This document shows positions 13,339 through 22,711 of a stretch of 64,000 bases of DNA, piece by piece; position 1 is the stretch's first letter; each line of letters begins with the position of its first letter. A model generated the notes under the pieces. The model searched no databases and was not told where the DNA came from. It was given only the letters and a program-made list of their open reading frames with translations. The stretch is from a bacterium GBS-1 (lineage in GTDB: Bacteria > Synergistota > GBS-1), in assembly GCA_001443005.1 (NCBI GenBank), contig LEKQ01000001.1, forward strand, positions 454,792 to 518,791, given 5' to 3'. The translations under genes were made by a program, and so were the position numbers.

Positions 13339-14099
13339 GAATTTCTCTCGTATATTATCCTTAACCCCTCAAGGGTCAACCATGGATTAACCAAGTTTAT
13401 CTCCTTAGACTCCTCTGCAACCAGATCTATAAGCCCACCTGTAGCAACAACAAAGCTATGCTCTCCTAACTCCCTTTTTATCCTTCTTATCATACCATCT
13501 ATCATAGAAGCGTAACCAAATATAAAACCTGATTGGATATTCTCCTCGGTGGTCTTTCCAATAGCAGACATGGGTTTCCTAAGCTCCACCTTAGGCAATA
13601 AAGCCGTCCTAGCAAATAATGCCTCTGAAGCTACCTTTATCCCAGGAAATATCGCACCTCCGAGCCAATTCCCACCTTCATCCACGGCACACCAAGTAAG
13701 CGCAGTTCCCATATCTACGACTATAACAGGCGCTCCATATAAAAAGTAGGCACCCACAGCGTTAGCTATTCTATCAGCACCAACGGTAGCTGGATTTTCA
13801 ACCGCTAACCTTATCCCTAAATCAAGCTTATAGGAAACCCAAAGGATGTTAAGAGAAAGACACTCCTTCACAACCTTAGTTATAGATTCCACAAGGGGAG
13901 GAACAACGCTAGCTCCCACCGCCCCTTTAACATCCTTAGGAGCAATAGAGGACATTCTCATTATCGAATCAAGGAGAATTGCATATTCATCCTTGGTTCT
14001 ACCCCTATCGGTAGACAGCCTCCAAGCCCTAACGAGCTCGCTATCTTTATAAAAACCCATAACTATGTTCGTATTACCAACATCCACCGTTAAAAGCAT
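13335..14099 (-). CDS. coaX: Type III pantothenate kinase
   Basis: Phosphorylates pantothenate, the first step of coenzyme A synthesis; type III enzymes are not feedback-inhibited by CoA and need a monovalent cation. The ASKHA-fold phosphate loop DVGNTNIVMG is at residues 5-14; TVGADRIANAVGA and the catalytic VVDMGTALTWCAVD segment follow, then GGAIFPGI. At 254 residues it is typical. It is the first gene of the long minus-strand operon and has a near-consensus promoter just upstream. Confidence 0.95.
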   Translation of the reverse strand: MLLTVDVGNTNIVMGFYKDSELVRAWRLSTDRGRTKDEYAILLDSIMRMSSIAPKDVKGAVGASVVPPLVESITKVVKECLSLNILWVSYKLDLGIRLAVENPATVGADRIANAVGAYFLYGAPVIVVDMGTALTWCAVDEGGNWLGGAIFPGIKVASEALFARTALLPKVELRKPMSAIGKTTEENIQSGFIFGYASMIDGMIRRIKRELGEHSFVVATGGLIDLVAEESKEINLVNPWLTLEGLRIIYERNS

Positions 14100-14141
14100 T
14101 TCTTACCCCCCTTCCGAAAAATAACGGGCAATCTAAGCTAA

Positions 14142-14170
14142 ATTTTAGAATTAGCATTAATAAGTGTCAA
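14142..14170 (-). promoter_or_regulatory. Promoter of the coaX-dus-lysS-ligA-gatCAB operon
   Basis: On the minus strand TTGACA (14170-14165) and TAAAAT (14147-14142) are separated by 17 bases. Transcription would start near 14135, some 35 bases before the coaX ATG. No other convincing promoter was seen in the short junctions down to position 1, so this may drive the whole operon. Confidence 0.7.
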
Positions 14171-14208
14171 GAAAAATAGGAAGGAAGTTACAACTATACC
14201 CCTCTATC

Positions 14209-14238
14209 TTGACAAAGAGCTATGAAGAATAATATACT
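14209..14238 (+). promoter_or_regulatory. Promoter of the leuC-leuD-dehydrogenase operon
   Basis: TTGACA at 14209-14214 and TATACT at 14233-14238, spaced 18 bases. The expected start is near 14245, leaving a leader of about 43 bases before the leuC TTG. That is too short for a leader-peptide attenuator, and I see none. Confidence 0.68.
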
Positions 14239-14287
14239 TAATTCATAAAGGATTGAAATATCATTTTAGAAAGAGAGGTGACTTCGT

Positions 14288-15553
14288 TTGGGAAAAACGA
14301 TCATTGAAAAGATACTTCAAGCCCACACTAAAGATGAAGTTAAGCCAGACAGGTTGATTGAAGCCGACATAGATTTGGCCTTCGCCAACGATATCACAGC
14401 CCCCTTAGCTATAGAGGATTTTAAGCTTATGGGGGCAAAGAAGGTGTTCGATCCGGAAAAAGTGGCACTCATCCCTGACCATTTTACCCCAAACAAAGAC
14501 ATTAAATCGGCAGAACAAGCAAAGCTCGTGAAGGAGTTCGCGAAAGAATATGGGATAAAGCATTATTTTGAGGTTGGAAGGGGAGGAATCGAACACGTCC
14601 TACTACATGAAGAGGGGCTAACTCTACCAGGCGATGTGATCATTGGAGCGGATTCTCATAGCTGCACCTATGGAGCGCTTGGTTGCTTCGCCACAGGAGT
14701 AGGAAGCACAGACCTAGCAGCGGCTTGGGCACTGGGGAAGCTATGGTTTAAAGTTCCAAGGACGATGAAGTTCATCTATCACGGAAAGCTTAAAAGATGG
14801 GTTGGAGGCAAAGATATAATCCTCTTCACCATAGGGCAGATAGGGGTAGATGGTGCTCTCTACAGGGCTATGGAGTTCTCTGGAGATGTGATAAGAGAGC
14901 TACCTATGGATGACAGGTTTACCATCTGCAACATGGTGATAGAAGCAGGAGGAAAGTGCGGAGTAATAGAGCCTGATGAAAAAACCATAGAGTATCTTAA
15001 TGGAAGAGCAAAGAGGAATTATAGGATCTTTAAGAGTGACCCTGACGCCGAATACGAAAAGATATATGAATGGGATTTAAGCGAGCTCGAGCCTCAAGTA
15101 GCCATGCCTCACTCCCCGGCTAACGTTAAAGGGGTAAGCCAATTAAGAGGAGTGAAGGTTGATCAAGTCGTCATAGGCTCCTGTACCAACGGAAGGTTAA
15201 GAGACCTAGCCATAGCCGCTGAAATCCTTAAAGGGAAGAAAGTCCATCCCGATGTGAGAGTCATAATATTCCCTGGAACCCAAAGAGTTTACAAGGAAGC
15301 TTTAAAGCTTGGATATATCGAGACCTTTATAGAAAGCGGAGCGGCCGTTTCAACCCCCACCTGTGGACCGTGCTTAGGAGGTCACATGGGGGTGCTGGCT
15401 AAGGGAGAGACCTGTATCTCTACAACTAATAGAAACTTCATAGGGAGAATGGGACATAAGGATAGTTACGTTTATCTGGCTTCGCCAGCTGTTGCAGCAG
15501 CAAGCGCCATAGCCGGTGAAATAGCAAGCCCAGAAGAGGTGATGAAGGGATGA
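14288..15553 (+). CDS. leuC: 3-isopropylmalate dehydratase-type hydro-lyase, large subunit
   Basis: Iron-sulfur isomerase of the aconitase superfamily, large subunit. In leucine synthesis it interconverts 2- and 3-isopropylmalate; close relatives act on homocitrate or citramalate. The 421-residue form is the short 'LeuC2/archaeal-type' subunit. [4Fe-4S] cysteines are visible in [26 protein letters not shown] and [14 protein letters not shown]. The TTG start follows GAGAGGTG by seven bases. The stop overlaps the leuD start by four bases (ATGA). The substrate is not settled by sequence alone, because homoaconitases of the alpha-aminoadipate lysine route look very similar. Confidence 0.87.
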   Translation: MGKTIIEKILQAHTKDEVKPDRLIEADIDLAFANDITAPLAIEDFKLMGAKKVFDPEKVALIPDHFTPNKDIKSAEQAKLVKEFAKEYGIKHYFEVGRGGIEHVLLHEEGLTLPGDVIIGADSHSCTYGALGCFATGVGSTDLAAAWALGKLWFKVPRTMKFIYHGKLKRWVGGKDIILFTIGQIGVDGALYRAMEFSGDVIRELPMDDRFTICNMVIEAGGKCGVIEPDEKTIEYLNGRAKRNYRIFKSDPDAEYEKIYEWDLSELEPQVAMPHSPANVKGVSQLRGVKVDQVVIGSCTNGRLRDLAIAAEILKGKKVHPDVRVIIFPGTQRVYKEALKLGYIETFIESGAAVSTPTCGPCLGGHMGVLAKGETCISTTNRNFIGRMGHKDSYVYLASPAVAAASAIAGEIASPEEVMKG

Positions 15554-16044
15554 TCAAAGGGAAAGCTTGGAAGTTCGGAAACGACATAGATACAGACGTA
15601 ATAATACCTGCCATCTACCTTAATACAACCGATCCAGAAGAGCTTGGGAAGCACTGCTTCGAACCCATATTCCCAAACTTCAAAGAAAGGGTAAGTAAGG
15701 GGGATATAATAGTGGCTGGGAAAAACTTTGGATGTGGTAGCTCTCGCCAACATGCTCCTATAGCCATAAAGGCTTGCGGTATATCTTGCATTGTAGCCTC
15801 CTCCTTTGCGAGGATATTCTTCAGAAACGCAATAAACATAGGACTACCAATACTTGAGTCAGAAGAAGCCTCGGAGAAGATAGAAAACGGAGATGAGGTT
15901 GAAATAGACCTGGAAAAGGGAATAATAAAAGATCTAACCAAGAACTTGGAGTTTAAAGCTGAACCACTCCCAGAATCGGTGCTTGAGATACTTGCAAGTG
16001 GTGGATTGGTGAACTATGTAAGGAGAAAGCTTGGAGGTGAATGA
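15550..16044 (+). CDS. leuD: 3-isopropylmalate dehydratase-type hydro-lyase, small subunit
   Basis: Swivelling-domain partner of the upstream large subunit. The 164-residue protein opens [15 protein letters not shown] and contains the substrate-recognition segment [14 protein letters not shown], with [12 protein letters not shown] later. The recognition loop between the second and third beta strands ([16 protein letters not shown]) is the region that differs between isopropylmalate and homoaconitate enzymes. Overlap with leuC on one side and near-contact with the dehydrogenase on the other imply one transcript and one pathway. Confidence 0.87.
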   Translation: MIKGKAWKFGNDIDTDVIIPAIYLNTTDPEELGKHCFEPIFPNFKERVSKGDIIVAGKNFGCGSSRQHAPIAIKACGISCIVASSFARIFFRNAINIGLPILESEEASEKIENGDEVEIDLEKGIIKDLTKNLEFKAEPLPESVLEILASGGLVNYVRRKLGGE

Positions 16045-16048
16045 TTGG

Positions 16049-17176
16049 ATGTACAGAGTCGCAGTAATCCCAGGAGATGGAATAGGAGAGGAAATAGTAA
16101 GAGAAGGTGTAAAGGTTCTCGAAGCAGCGGCAAGAAAATACGGCTTTTCCATCGAATGGACATGGTATCCATGGGGAGCAGACCACTACCTTAAAACCGG
16201 TGAGCTTTTACCAGACAGCGCCATAGAGGAAATGAAGGAGATGGACGCTATATACTTAGGAGCGGTGGGAGATCCAAGAGTTAAACCTGGGATCCTGGAA
16301 AAGGAGATATTGCTTAAGCTAAGGTTTGAGCTCGACCTATACGTAAACCTCCGCCCGATAAAGCTCCTTCCCGGAGTCCCAACGCCTTTAAAGGACAAGG
16401 GACCAGAGGATATCAACTTCTACGTTGTCAGAGAGAACACTGAGGACTTCTACGTGGGACTTGGTGATCGCTGGAAGGGGGCAAAAAGAGAAAGCTCCTT
16501 TAACCTTAAGAGAAATCTTTATAACGCTAAGATCAACCTTTCCATAGATATAAACCCTGACGACGAATATGCCTATCAAATAGGGATAAACTCAAGAAGA
16601 GGTTGTGAAAGGATAATAAGGTATGCCTTCGATCTAGCTAAAAAGAAGGGGTTAAACAAGGTTACAGCCGTTGACAAAGCAAACGTCTTAACGAATGTCT
16701 ACTCCCTCTGGAGAGATGTTTTTGAGAAAGTGGGTAGCGAATATCCAGATATAGAGAAAGATTATGCCTTTGTAGATGCCATCACAATGTGGATGGTTAA
16801 AAGCCCAGAAAACTACAAGGTTATAGTAGCACCAAACATGTTTGGCGACATAATAACAGACCTAGGCGCTATGATTCAAGGAGGATTGGGCTTAGCGGCT
16901 GGGGGAAACATTAATCCTGGAAAGGTATCGATGTTCGAGCCCATTCACGGTTCAGCACCGAAATACAAGGGGACCGGAAAGGCAAATCCTCTAGCTACCA
17001 TACTAGCTGGTGCTATGCTACTTGATCACATAGGAGAGGAAGAAGCAGCTAAAGAAATAGAAAGAGCGGTAGGCAAAGCGCTAACTGAGGGAAGGATAAG
17101 AACCTACGACCTCGGTGGAGAAACAAAAACCTGGGAGGTTGGAGATATATTAGCTAAGATAATAGAGGAGGGCTAA
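16049..17176 (+). CDS. Beta-decarboxylating dehydrogenase (isopropylmalate/isocitrate/homoisocitrate family)
   Basis: NAD(P)-dependent oxidative decarboxylase of a 2-hydroxy-3-carboxy acid. The 375-residue protein opens VAVIPGDGIGEEIV, has the substrate motif LRFELDLYVNLRPIKLLPG, catalytic Tyr in VVRENTEDFYVG, and the metal and nucleotide segments VAPNMFGDIITDLGA and FEPIHGSAPKYKGTGKANP. Co-transcription with leuCD suggests LeuB. However, the ELDLY.NLRP segment and the 'IKLLPGVPTPL' stretch resemble enzymes annotated as tartrate or homoisocitrate dehydrogenases as well. I chose the ATG at 16049, after TTGGAGGTGA. It meets the convergent DedA gene tail to tail. Confidence 0.82.
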   Translation: MYRVAVIPGDGIGEEIVREGVKVLEAAARKYGFSIEWTWYPWGADHYLKTGELLPDSAIEEMKEMDAIYLGAVGDPRVKPGILEKEILLKLRFELDLYVNLRPIKLLPGVPTPLKDKGPEDINFYVVRENTEDFYVGLGDRWKGAKRESSFNLKRNLYNAKINLSIDINPDDEYAYQIGINSRRGCERIIRYAFDLAKKKGLNKVTAVDKANVLTNVYSLWRDVFEKVGSEYPDIEKDYAFVDAITMWMVKSPENYKVIVAPNMFGDIITDLGAMIQGGLGLAAGGNINPGKVSMFEPIHGSAPKYKGTGKANPLATILAGAMLLDHIGEEEAAKEIERAVGKALTEGRIRTYDLGGETKTWEVGDILAKIIEEG

Positions 17177-17775
17177 GCAACCCTCCTCTTAAGAAGATGA
17201 TAGAGAAGTAGACCCCCTCCACCCAAAAGGGCAAAAATCCCTACCTCCTCAGAATACCTTCTAACTAGGTCGATGTTATTCCCCACATGGTACCCCACAA
17301 GGGCAAGAAGATACACCCACATCCCAGCCCCTAAGCATGTATAAATCGTGAAGGGAAAGGCTGGCATCTTAGCCACACCTGCAGGAAGAGATATATACTG
17401 TCGAACGACCGGTATTAGTCTACATATAAATGTGCTTATACCCCCGTACTTTTCAAAGAAAACCTCCGCCCTTTTTAAGCTTCTCTCAGATATCATTAAA
17501 AATCTACCATATTTAATTAAAAGAGGTCTACCAAGCTTATATCCCAAGATATAGTTAAACCACGCTCCCAAAAGGCTTCCCATAGTCCCCCAAAAAACCA
17601 CAAGCCAAAAATTCATCTTCCCCTGCGAAGCAAGATAAGCCGCAGGTGGGACCACAACCTCGCTCGGAAAAGGGAAAAACGAAGATTCCACAGCCATTAA
17701 AAGGAAGACTCCTGTATATCCCCATTTTTCTATAAGGTAAACTACTCTCCCAAGGATATCGTAAAGGAGCTCTAT
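17173..17775 (-). CDS. DedA-family membrane protein, probable non-standard start
   Basis: Polytopic membrane protein of the DedA (SNARE-associated) family; characterised members act as flippases or transporters for polyprenyl-phosphate or phospholipid. The ESSFFPFPSEVVVPPAAYLAS motif region, a central amphipathic segment (FEKYGGISTFICRLIPVVRQYISLPAG) and four or more hydrophobic segments are clear. The first ATG in frame (17697) would begin the protein inside the first conserved helix. In-frame upstream codons encode IELLYDILGRVVYLIEKWGY, which looks like a true DedA N terminus. No ATG, GTG or TTG exists there before the upstream stop; the best candidate is ATA at 17775, preceded by AAGG and one base after the stop of the secreted-protein gene. 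Confidence 0.72.
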   Translation of the reverse strand: MELLYDILGRVVYLIEKWGYTGVFLLMAVESSFFPFPSEVVVPPAAYLASQGKMNFWLVVFWGTMGSLLGAWFNYILGYKLGRPLLIKYGRFLMISERSLKRAEVFFEKYGGISTFICRLIPVVRQYISLPAGVAKMPAFPFTIYTCLGAGMWVYLLALVGYHVGNNIDLVRRYSEEVGIFALLGGGGLLLYHLLKRRVA

Positions 17776-17776
17776 C

Positions 17777-18652
17777 TTACCTTAAAACCTCCCCCTTTGG
17801 AACTATCACGTTCAAATTAGTGAACTTAATTTTAACGCTTCCCATAGCCACCAAACCTATTCCACCTGAAGGAATCGTAGAATCACGAGTCTCAAATATC
17901 TTTTTATCGCCTTCACCGGGAACGAGAACGTAACAGCTAATCTTATCCCCATCGGTTACCACCTTCATGATACTAAAGCTCAAAGGCCCTTTTGCCCAAT
18001 CCTTCACGATACGAGGCTTTCCCTTATCAAGAACCTGAAGCGAAAAAGCACCATCTCCCCTATGAAGGAACATATAGAAATTATCAAGATCCTTAACCCT
18101 AAACATCAGCCCATATATAACATCGGTACCAGTATAACCGCTTTCCTTAACAGCTATATCCACGCTATATGAGTAATTAGCATATCTGCTAATATAAGGC
18201 TGGACGCTTGCGGGCAAACATAAAGCTGTTAGGTCTTGACGCTCCATCTGAATGAAAAGCCCACCGTTAGCTACATAAATCCTCCTCTCGTAAGTGCTAA
18301 CCTCAGGCCAGCCGTTTCGGTTATCCACGAAATCCTCGTAAAGCACGTGAAGGTCCGGTAGAGAATCTATCTCCGATTCGGTTATATTACCATCCATGGC
18401 ATAACTTAAGAACTTATGCTGAAGCTTAGGATCAACTTGAGCTATATAGTTTATATAAAGCTTCTCAAGGTCGTCGAGCTTTCTATCATCCCCCAGCTTC
18501 TTAATAAAGGAGAAAACCTCAGGGTTGGGTTTTCTCTCATTAAAAAAAACGCTCTCAGCGTAATTTAAAGCGGGATTCCCAACGGCAAACGCAAGAGAAG
18601 CCAATGCGAGAAAGGTCAAAACCTCCAGGCCCAAGATAATCCTTCTCATCAA
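17777..18652 (-). CDS. Secreted protein with a C-terminal concanavalin-like beta-sandwich (unknown function)
   Basis: I do not recognise a named family. The first ~23 residues (MMRRIILGLEVLTFLALASLAFAVG) are a signal peptide or single membrane anchor. Residues ~30-110 are helical and charged. From DFVDNRNGWPEVST to the end is a beta-rich module with YSYSVDIAVKESGY, DVIYGLMFRVKDLDNFYMFLHRGDGAFSLQVL and SGGIGLVAMGSVKIKFTNLNV, the layout of the laminin-G/DUF1080-type jelly-roll modules that bind carbohydrates. The fold call is inference from pattern. It sits directly before the DedA gene, so it may act in the envelope. Confidence 0.7.
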   Translation of the reverse strand: MMRRIILGLEVLTFLALASLAFAVGNPALNYAESVFFNERKPNPEVFSFIKKLGDDRKLDDLEKLYINYIAQVDPKLQHKFLSYAMDGNITESEIDSLPDLHVLYEDFVDNRNGWPEVSTYERRIYVANGGLFIQMERQDLTALCLPASVQPYISRYANYSYSVDIAVKESGYTGTDVIYGLMFRVKDLDNFYMFLHRGDGAFSLQVLDKGKPRIVKDWAKGPLSFSIMKVVTDGDKISCYVLVPGEGDKKIFETRDSTIPSGGIGLVAMGSVKIKFTNLNVIVPKGEVLR

Positions 18653-18672
18653 GGATCACCCCCTTTTAGGTC

Positions 18673-18678
18673 ATTATA
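18673..18678 (-). promoter_or_regulatory. Extended -10 promoter element for the secreted protein-dedA unit
   Basis: On the minus strand TGGTATAAT gives a perfect TATAAT with an upstream TG dinucleotide, about 20 bases before the gene start. No good -35 box was found at the right distance. Confidence 0.5.
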
Positions 18679-18699
18679 CCACAAAGCTTAAGTCAGATC

Positions 18700-18728
18700 T
18701 TTTCAGATAAACCTAGCTGTGATATTAT
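18700..18728 (+). promoter_or_regulatory. Possible promoter of the threonine/aspartate-family operon
   Basis: TTTTCA (18700-18705) and TATTAT (18723-18728) are spaced 17 bases, upstream of the ATG at 18771. Both boxes are imperfect. The leader is too short for a threonine-type attenuator, and no threonine-rich leader ORF was found. Confidence 0.4.
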
Positions 18729-18770
18729 TTATTAAACCGCAAACTTCTCCAAAAGGGGTGAACATAAAGC

Positions 18771-19502
18771 ATGAAGAAGGCTCTGTTCGTGTTGAAAACG
18801 CGGAAGGCCAAGAGGCTGATAGCCAAGGCTGTGGCAAATCTGCCGGAAGTTAAAAAAGCATTGGAAGAGGGGTACATAGTGATAAATCCAGGCTCAACCA
18901 ATGGATATGTAGCGGAGGAAATCCTCGGAAGAGAGATTGAAAAGGATCGATTCGTCATAGGTTACATAGAAAATGGAAAGCTCTGCATATCACCAGCCGA
19001 AAGAAGGCTACCTCCAATAATAATTTACAAGGGTAAGCAGATAGACGAGCCCTACGATAGCGTATTAGACAAGCTTGGGAAAAACGATGTGATAATAAAG
19101 GGAGCAAACGCCATAGACTTCGAAGGAAACGTTGGAATTATGCTTGGCAACAAAGTGGGAGGAACGATAGGGAAGATAATTGGACCTGTCGTATCCAGAG
19201 GGGTGAAGCTGATAATACCTGTTGGCCTGGAGAAGCTGATTCCATCAGTAAAGCTAGCATCATCGGTGTTAGGAATAGAAGAGCTAGACTACTCCGATGG
19301 CCTTAAGATAGGGCTTATGCCGGTAGCCTACGGCAAAGTTATAACGGAAATAGAGGCATTCTTCATACTTGCTAATGTAGAAGCCTTCTTGGTGGCTAAA
19401 GGAGGACTAAACGATTCTCAAGGAGCATCGATAATCGCCGTTTGGGGAGAAGACAAAGATGTAGACAGGGCCATAGAGATAGTCAATAACTTAAAGGAGT
19501 AA
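18771..19502 (+). CDS. Conserved protein of unknown function at the head of the thr operon
   Basis: A soluble protein of 243 residues without signal peptide or membrane segments; I do not recognise its family. It contains several glycine-rich turns after beta strands (VINPGSTNGYVAEEILG, VIIKGANAIDFEGNVGIMLGNKVGGTIGKIIGPV, LIIPVGLEKLIPSV) and closes with IIAVWGEDKDVDRAIEIVNNL, a shape that recalls nucleotide- or amino-acid-binding folds. It starts at ATG after AAAAGGGGTGA and is followed nine bases later by thrC. The position suggests a role tied to threonine, homoserine or lysine metabolism, but this is only context. Confidence 0.75.
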   Translation: MKKALFVLKTRKAKRLIAKAVANLPEVKKALEEGYIVINPGSTNGYVAEEILGREIEKDRFVIGYIENGKLCISPAERRLPPIIIYKGKQIDEPYDSVLDKLGKNDVIIKGANAIDFEGNVGIMLGNKVGGTIGKIIGPVVSRGVKLIIPVGLEKLIPSVKLASSVLGIEELDYSDGLKIGLMPVAYGKVITEIEAFFILANVEAFLVAKGGLNDSQGASIIAVWGEDKDVDRAIEIVNNLKE

Positions 19503-19511
19503 GGATATGCC

Positions 19512-20567
19512 ATGGACTCGGAAGGTGTTATGCGAAAATGGCGTGAGTTTCTACCAATAACAGAGAAAACACCTATCATCACTCTTGGAGAAGGAAACAC
19601 TCCTCTTATAAGAGCAAGAAATATCGAAAAGGAGTTTGCCCTTAACTTTGAGCTTTATTTGAAGTATGAGGGGGCAAACCCAACGGGTTCCTTTAAAGAT
19701 AGAGGAATGGTTATGGCTGTAGCTAAAGCTTTAGAGGAAGGCGCAGTAGCGATAGCATGCGCATCAACGGGGAACACCTCAGCATCAGCAGCAGCTTATG
19801 CTGCGAGAACAGGACTTAAGTGTATAGTTATAATTCCAAAGAAAGCCATAGCCTTAGGAAAGCTCGCTCAAGCCCTGGCGGCAGGGGCAACTGTTATAGC
19901 GATAGAGGGAAACTTTGATGATGGTCTGAGAATAATAAGAGAGCTAACGCAGAAATATCCTATAACGCTTGTCAACTCCCTGAATCCCTATAGGCTTGAG
20001 GGGCAAAAGACAGCAGCCTTTGAAGTATGCGAGGTTTTGGGAGAAGCGCCTGATTACCTAGCGATACCCGTGGGAAACGCCGGAAATATCAGCGCCTATG
20101 GAATGGGATTCAAGGAGTTTAAGAAAATAGGAAGGATAAATAAGCTACCGAAGATGCTTGGCTTTCAAGCGGAGGGAGCAGCCCCAATAGTAGAAAACAG
20201 GGTCATTGAAAATCCCGAAACCATAGCAACTGCTATAAGAATAGGAAATCCCGCACACTGGCAAAGGGCGGTAAATACTGTTAAGGAGCTTGGGGGAGGC
20301 TTCTATAAGGTTAGCGATGAAGAAATCCTAGAAGCTTATAAAACCGTTGTGCGAAGAGAAGGAGTATTTGTGGAACCAGCTTCCGCCGCATCAATTGCAG
20401 GAGTGATAAAGCTAAGTAGAGAGAGATTCTTCAAAGAGGGATCTAAAGTTGTCTGCGTCTTAACGGGACATGGGCTGAAGGACCCAAACATAGCCATAAA
20501 GGTGGTTGGAGAACCACCATCATGCCCTCCTCTCTTAGAGGAGGTGATAAAGCTAGCCCAGATTTAG
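19512..20567 (+). CDS. thrC: Threonine synthase
   Basis: PLP enzyme converting O-phosphohomoserine to threonine. The 351-residue protein belongs to the short class: [16 protein letters not shown] lysine in [11 protein letters not shown] (about residue 59), [22 protein letters not shown] as phosphate/substrate loop and [12 protein letters not shown] as the PLP-phosphate cup. [16 protein letters not shown] lies near the C terminus. It precedes thrB, lysC and asd, so the whole homoserine-to-threonine route except homoserine dehydrogenase is in one operon. Confidence 0.95.
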   Translation: MDSEGVMRKWREFLPITEKTPIITLGEGNTPLIRARNIEKEFALNFELYLKYEGANPTGSFKDRGMVMAVAKALEEGAVAIACASTGNTSASAAAYAARTGLKCIVIIPKKAIALGKLAQALAAGATVIAIEGNFDDGLRIIRELTQKYPITLVNSLNPYRLEGQKTAAFEVCEVLGEAPDYLAIPVGNAGNISAYGMGFKEFKKIGRINKLPKMLGFQAEGAAPIVENRVIENPETIATAIRIGNPAHWQRAVNTVKELGGGFYKVSDEEILEAYKTVVRREGVFVEPASAASIAGVIKLSRERFFKEGSKVVCVLTGHGLKDPNIAIKVVGEPPSCPPLLEEVIKLAQI

Positions 20568-20583
20568 GAGGTGATTTTTAGGG

Positions 20584-21492
20584 TTGATAAGGGTCAGGGT
20601 TCCCGCAACTTCTGCAAACTTAGGACCAGGGTTTGATATAATAGGAACAGCGTGGAATATTTATAACATCTTCGAATGCGAGGAGATCGAAGAAGGGGTC
20701 GAAATAAACGTCGAGGGAACTCAAGACATAAGCAGGGGGGAAGACAACGCCGTATACAGAGCCTTTAAAAGAGCCTTTGAGTTCAAGGAAGAAGAACCTC
20801 CCAAAGGTGTAAGAATCAACATAAAGGTTAACATTCCTACGAAGAGAGGCTTAGGCTCAAGTGCTACGGCATACTTAGGAGGCTTACTACTAGCCAATAG
20901 GTTTCTGAGTAAACCCCTAAAGAGGAAGGAGCTACTCAATCTCGCTGTGGAGCTTGAAGGACATCCGGATAACGTTTACCCAGCCTTCTTCGGAGGTATC
21001 ACCTTGGCTTACAACAAGGAGGACAACATCGAACCTTATAGACTCAGAGTCCGGGGCTTTCCAGCAGAAACGTTCGTTCTGGTTCCTCCTTTCGGAGTTC
21101 CAACAGAAGAAGCTCGGAGAGTTCTACCTAAAAGCTACTCTCGGGAGGAAGTTATCTTCAACATGAGACAGGTCAGCCTTCTTATAACCGCCCTTGAAGA
21201 GAGAGAACCAGAGCTATTAAGATGGGCCTTTGAGGATAGGATACACCAACCATATCGAGCTCCCCTAGTTCCAGGTATGTATGAGCTCTTTGAGGAAGCT
21301 ATAAAGTTAGGAGCCTACGGTGGGGTATTAAGCGGAGCGGGGCCAACCTTACTTTTCTTCACCCCTCTTGGAAAAGCAAGAAGCATCGCTAGTAAACTTG
21401 CGGAGAAGTGGGAAGAGATTTTGAAAGATAAGGTAGAGATCATAATAACAGATATAGACTATAGAGGAGCTACTGTAATGGAGGTATCGTAA
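20584..21492 (+). CDS. thrB: Homoserine kinase
   Basis: GHMP kinase that phosphorylates homoserine, giving the substrate of ThrC. The N terminus VRVPATSANLGPGFDIIG and the ATP loop PTKRGLGSSATAYLGGLLLAN are diagnostic, followed by ELEGHPDNVYPAFFGG and the C-terminal GGVLSGAGPTLLFF. At 302 residues it is normal. The start is TTG, about ten bases after AGGAGGTGA, which overlaps the thrC stop region. Confidence 0.95.
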   Translation: MIRVRVPATSANLGPGFDIIGTAWNIYNIFECEEIEEGVEINVEGTQDISRGEDNAVYRAFKRAFEFKEEEPPKGVRINIKVNIPTKRGLGSSATAYLGGLLLANRFLSKPLKRKELLNLAVELEGHPDNVYPAFFGGITLAYNKEDNIEPYRLRVRGFPAETFVLVPPFGVPTEEARRVLPKSYSREEVIFNMRQVSLLITALEEREPELLRWAFEDRIHQPYRAPLVPGMYELFEEAIKLGAYGGVLSGAGPTLLFFTPLGKARSIASKLAEKWEEILKDKVEIIITDIDYRGATVMEVS

Positions 21493-21494
21493 AG

Positions 21495-22709
21495 ATGCTT
21501 GTGGTTCAAAAATATGGTGGAACATCAGTAGGAAGTCTTGACCTAATAAGAAATGTTGCCCATAGGGTCAAAAAAACCAAGGAAGAAGGGCACGATGTAA
21601 TTGTAGTTGTATCTGCTATGGGAAGGACTACCGATGAGCTACTTAAGATGGCTTACACCCTTTCTTCCTCTCCTCCAGAAAGGGAACTGGACATGCTTGC
21701 CTCAACAGGGGAACAGGTATCAATAGCCTTACTCTCCATAGCTTTACATGATTTAGGGTGTCCTGCGATCTCTCTAACCGGCGCACAAGCAGGAATAATA
21801 ACAGATAGCCTTTTCACACGCGCCAGAATCGTCAGGATGGATACGTGGAAGATAGGAGAAGAGCTAAGCAAAGGTAAAGTGGTCATAGTAGCTGGCTTCC
21901 AAGGAATGAACGAAAAAGGAGAGATAACTACGCTTGGAAGGGGAGGTTCGGACACAACCGCCGTAGCCTTAGCAGCTGCCATGAAAGCCGATGTTTGTGA
22001 GATATACACCGACGTGGATGGCGTCTTCACAGCCGATCCAAGAATAGTCCCAGAAGCAAGGAAGCTAAGAGAGATAACCTACGATGAGATGCTTGAGATG
22101 GCTATAGCTGGAGCTAAGGTTTTACAACACAGAGCGGTAGAGTTTGCCAAAAGATTTTCTGTTCCCCTTCATGTTAGATCTTCCTTCAACTATAATGAAG
22201 GGACATGGGTAAAGGAGGAGATAAGCATGGAAAGAAGGGGTGTAGTAACCGGGGTAACGGTTGACAAGAAAATAGCTAAAGTTACCCTCCTCGGGGTTCC
22301 AGATATCCCTGGAATAGCCCATAAGTTCACAAAGGCATTAGCCGAATCTGGAATAAACATAGATATGATAATCCAGAGTGAGCCTAGGGGAGGGTATAAC
22401 GACATCTCCTTCACCATAGGAGAGGGAGACCTGGAAAAAGCAATGAAGATACTAAAGGAGCTATCAGATGAGATAGGAGCAGAAGGTGTTACTGGAGATA
22501 AGGAGGTAGCTAAGGTATCCATCGTCGGCGCTGGAGTATGTTCTAACCCAGAGATCCCAGCCATCATGTTTGGAACATTGGCTGAAAACAACATAAACAT
22601 AGAGCTGATAAGTACCTCCGAAGTTAGGATATCCTGCGTTATAAGAGAAGCAAAGGCCGATACCGCAGTAAGAGCTCTACACAAAGCCTTTAAGCTCGAG
22701 GAGGAATAG
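21495..22709 (+). CDS. lysC: Aspartate kinase
   Basis: Phosphorylates aspartate, the entry step to lysine, threonine and methionine. The 404-residue protein has VQKYGGTSVGS at the N terminus, the amino-acid kinase core with GRGGSDTTAVALAAA and YTDVDGVFTADPRIVP, and two C-terminal ACT domains (from about residue 265: VTLLGVPDIPGIAHKF and VSIVGAGVCSNPEIPA) that usually bind lysine or threonine for feedback control. It lies two bases after thrB and two bases before asd. Confidence 0.95.
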   Translation: MLVVQKYGGTSVGSLDLIRNVAHRVKKTKEEGHDVIVVVSAMGRTTDELLKMAYTLSSSPPERELDMLASTGEQVSIALLSIALHDLGCPAISLTGAQAGIITDSLFTRARIVRMDTWKIGEELSKGKVVIVAGFQGMNEKGEITTLGRGGSDTTAVALAAAMKADVCEIYTDVDGVFTADPRIVPEARKLREITYDEMLEMAIAGAKVLQHRAVEFAKRFSVPLHVRSSFNYNEGTWVKEEISMERRGVVTGVTVDKKIAKVTLLGVPDIPGIAHKFTKALAESGINIDMIIQSEPRGGYNDISFTIGEGDLEKAMKILKELSDEIGAEGVTGDKEVAKVSIVGAGVCSNPEIPAIMFGTLAENNINIELISTSEVRISCVIREAKADTAVRALHKAFKLEEE

Positions 22710-22711
22710 GC

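Noticed and set aside
14101-14287. Leucine leader-peptide attenuator before leuC
   Set aside because: The leader after the predicted start is about 43 bases and has no Leu-rich ORF and no terminator.
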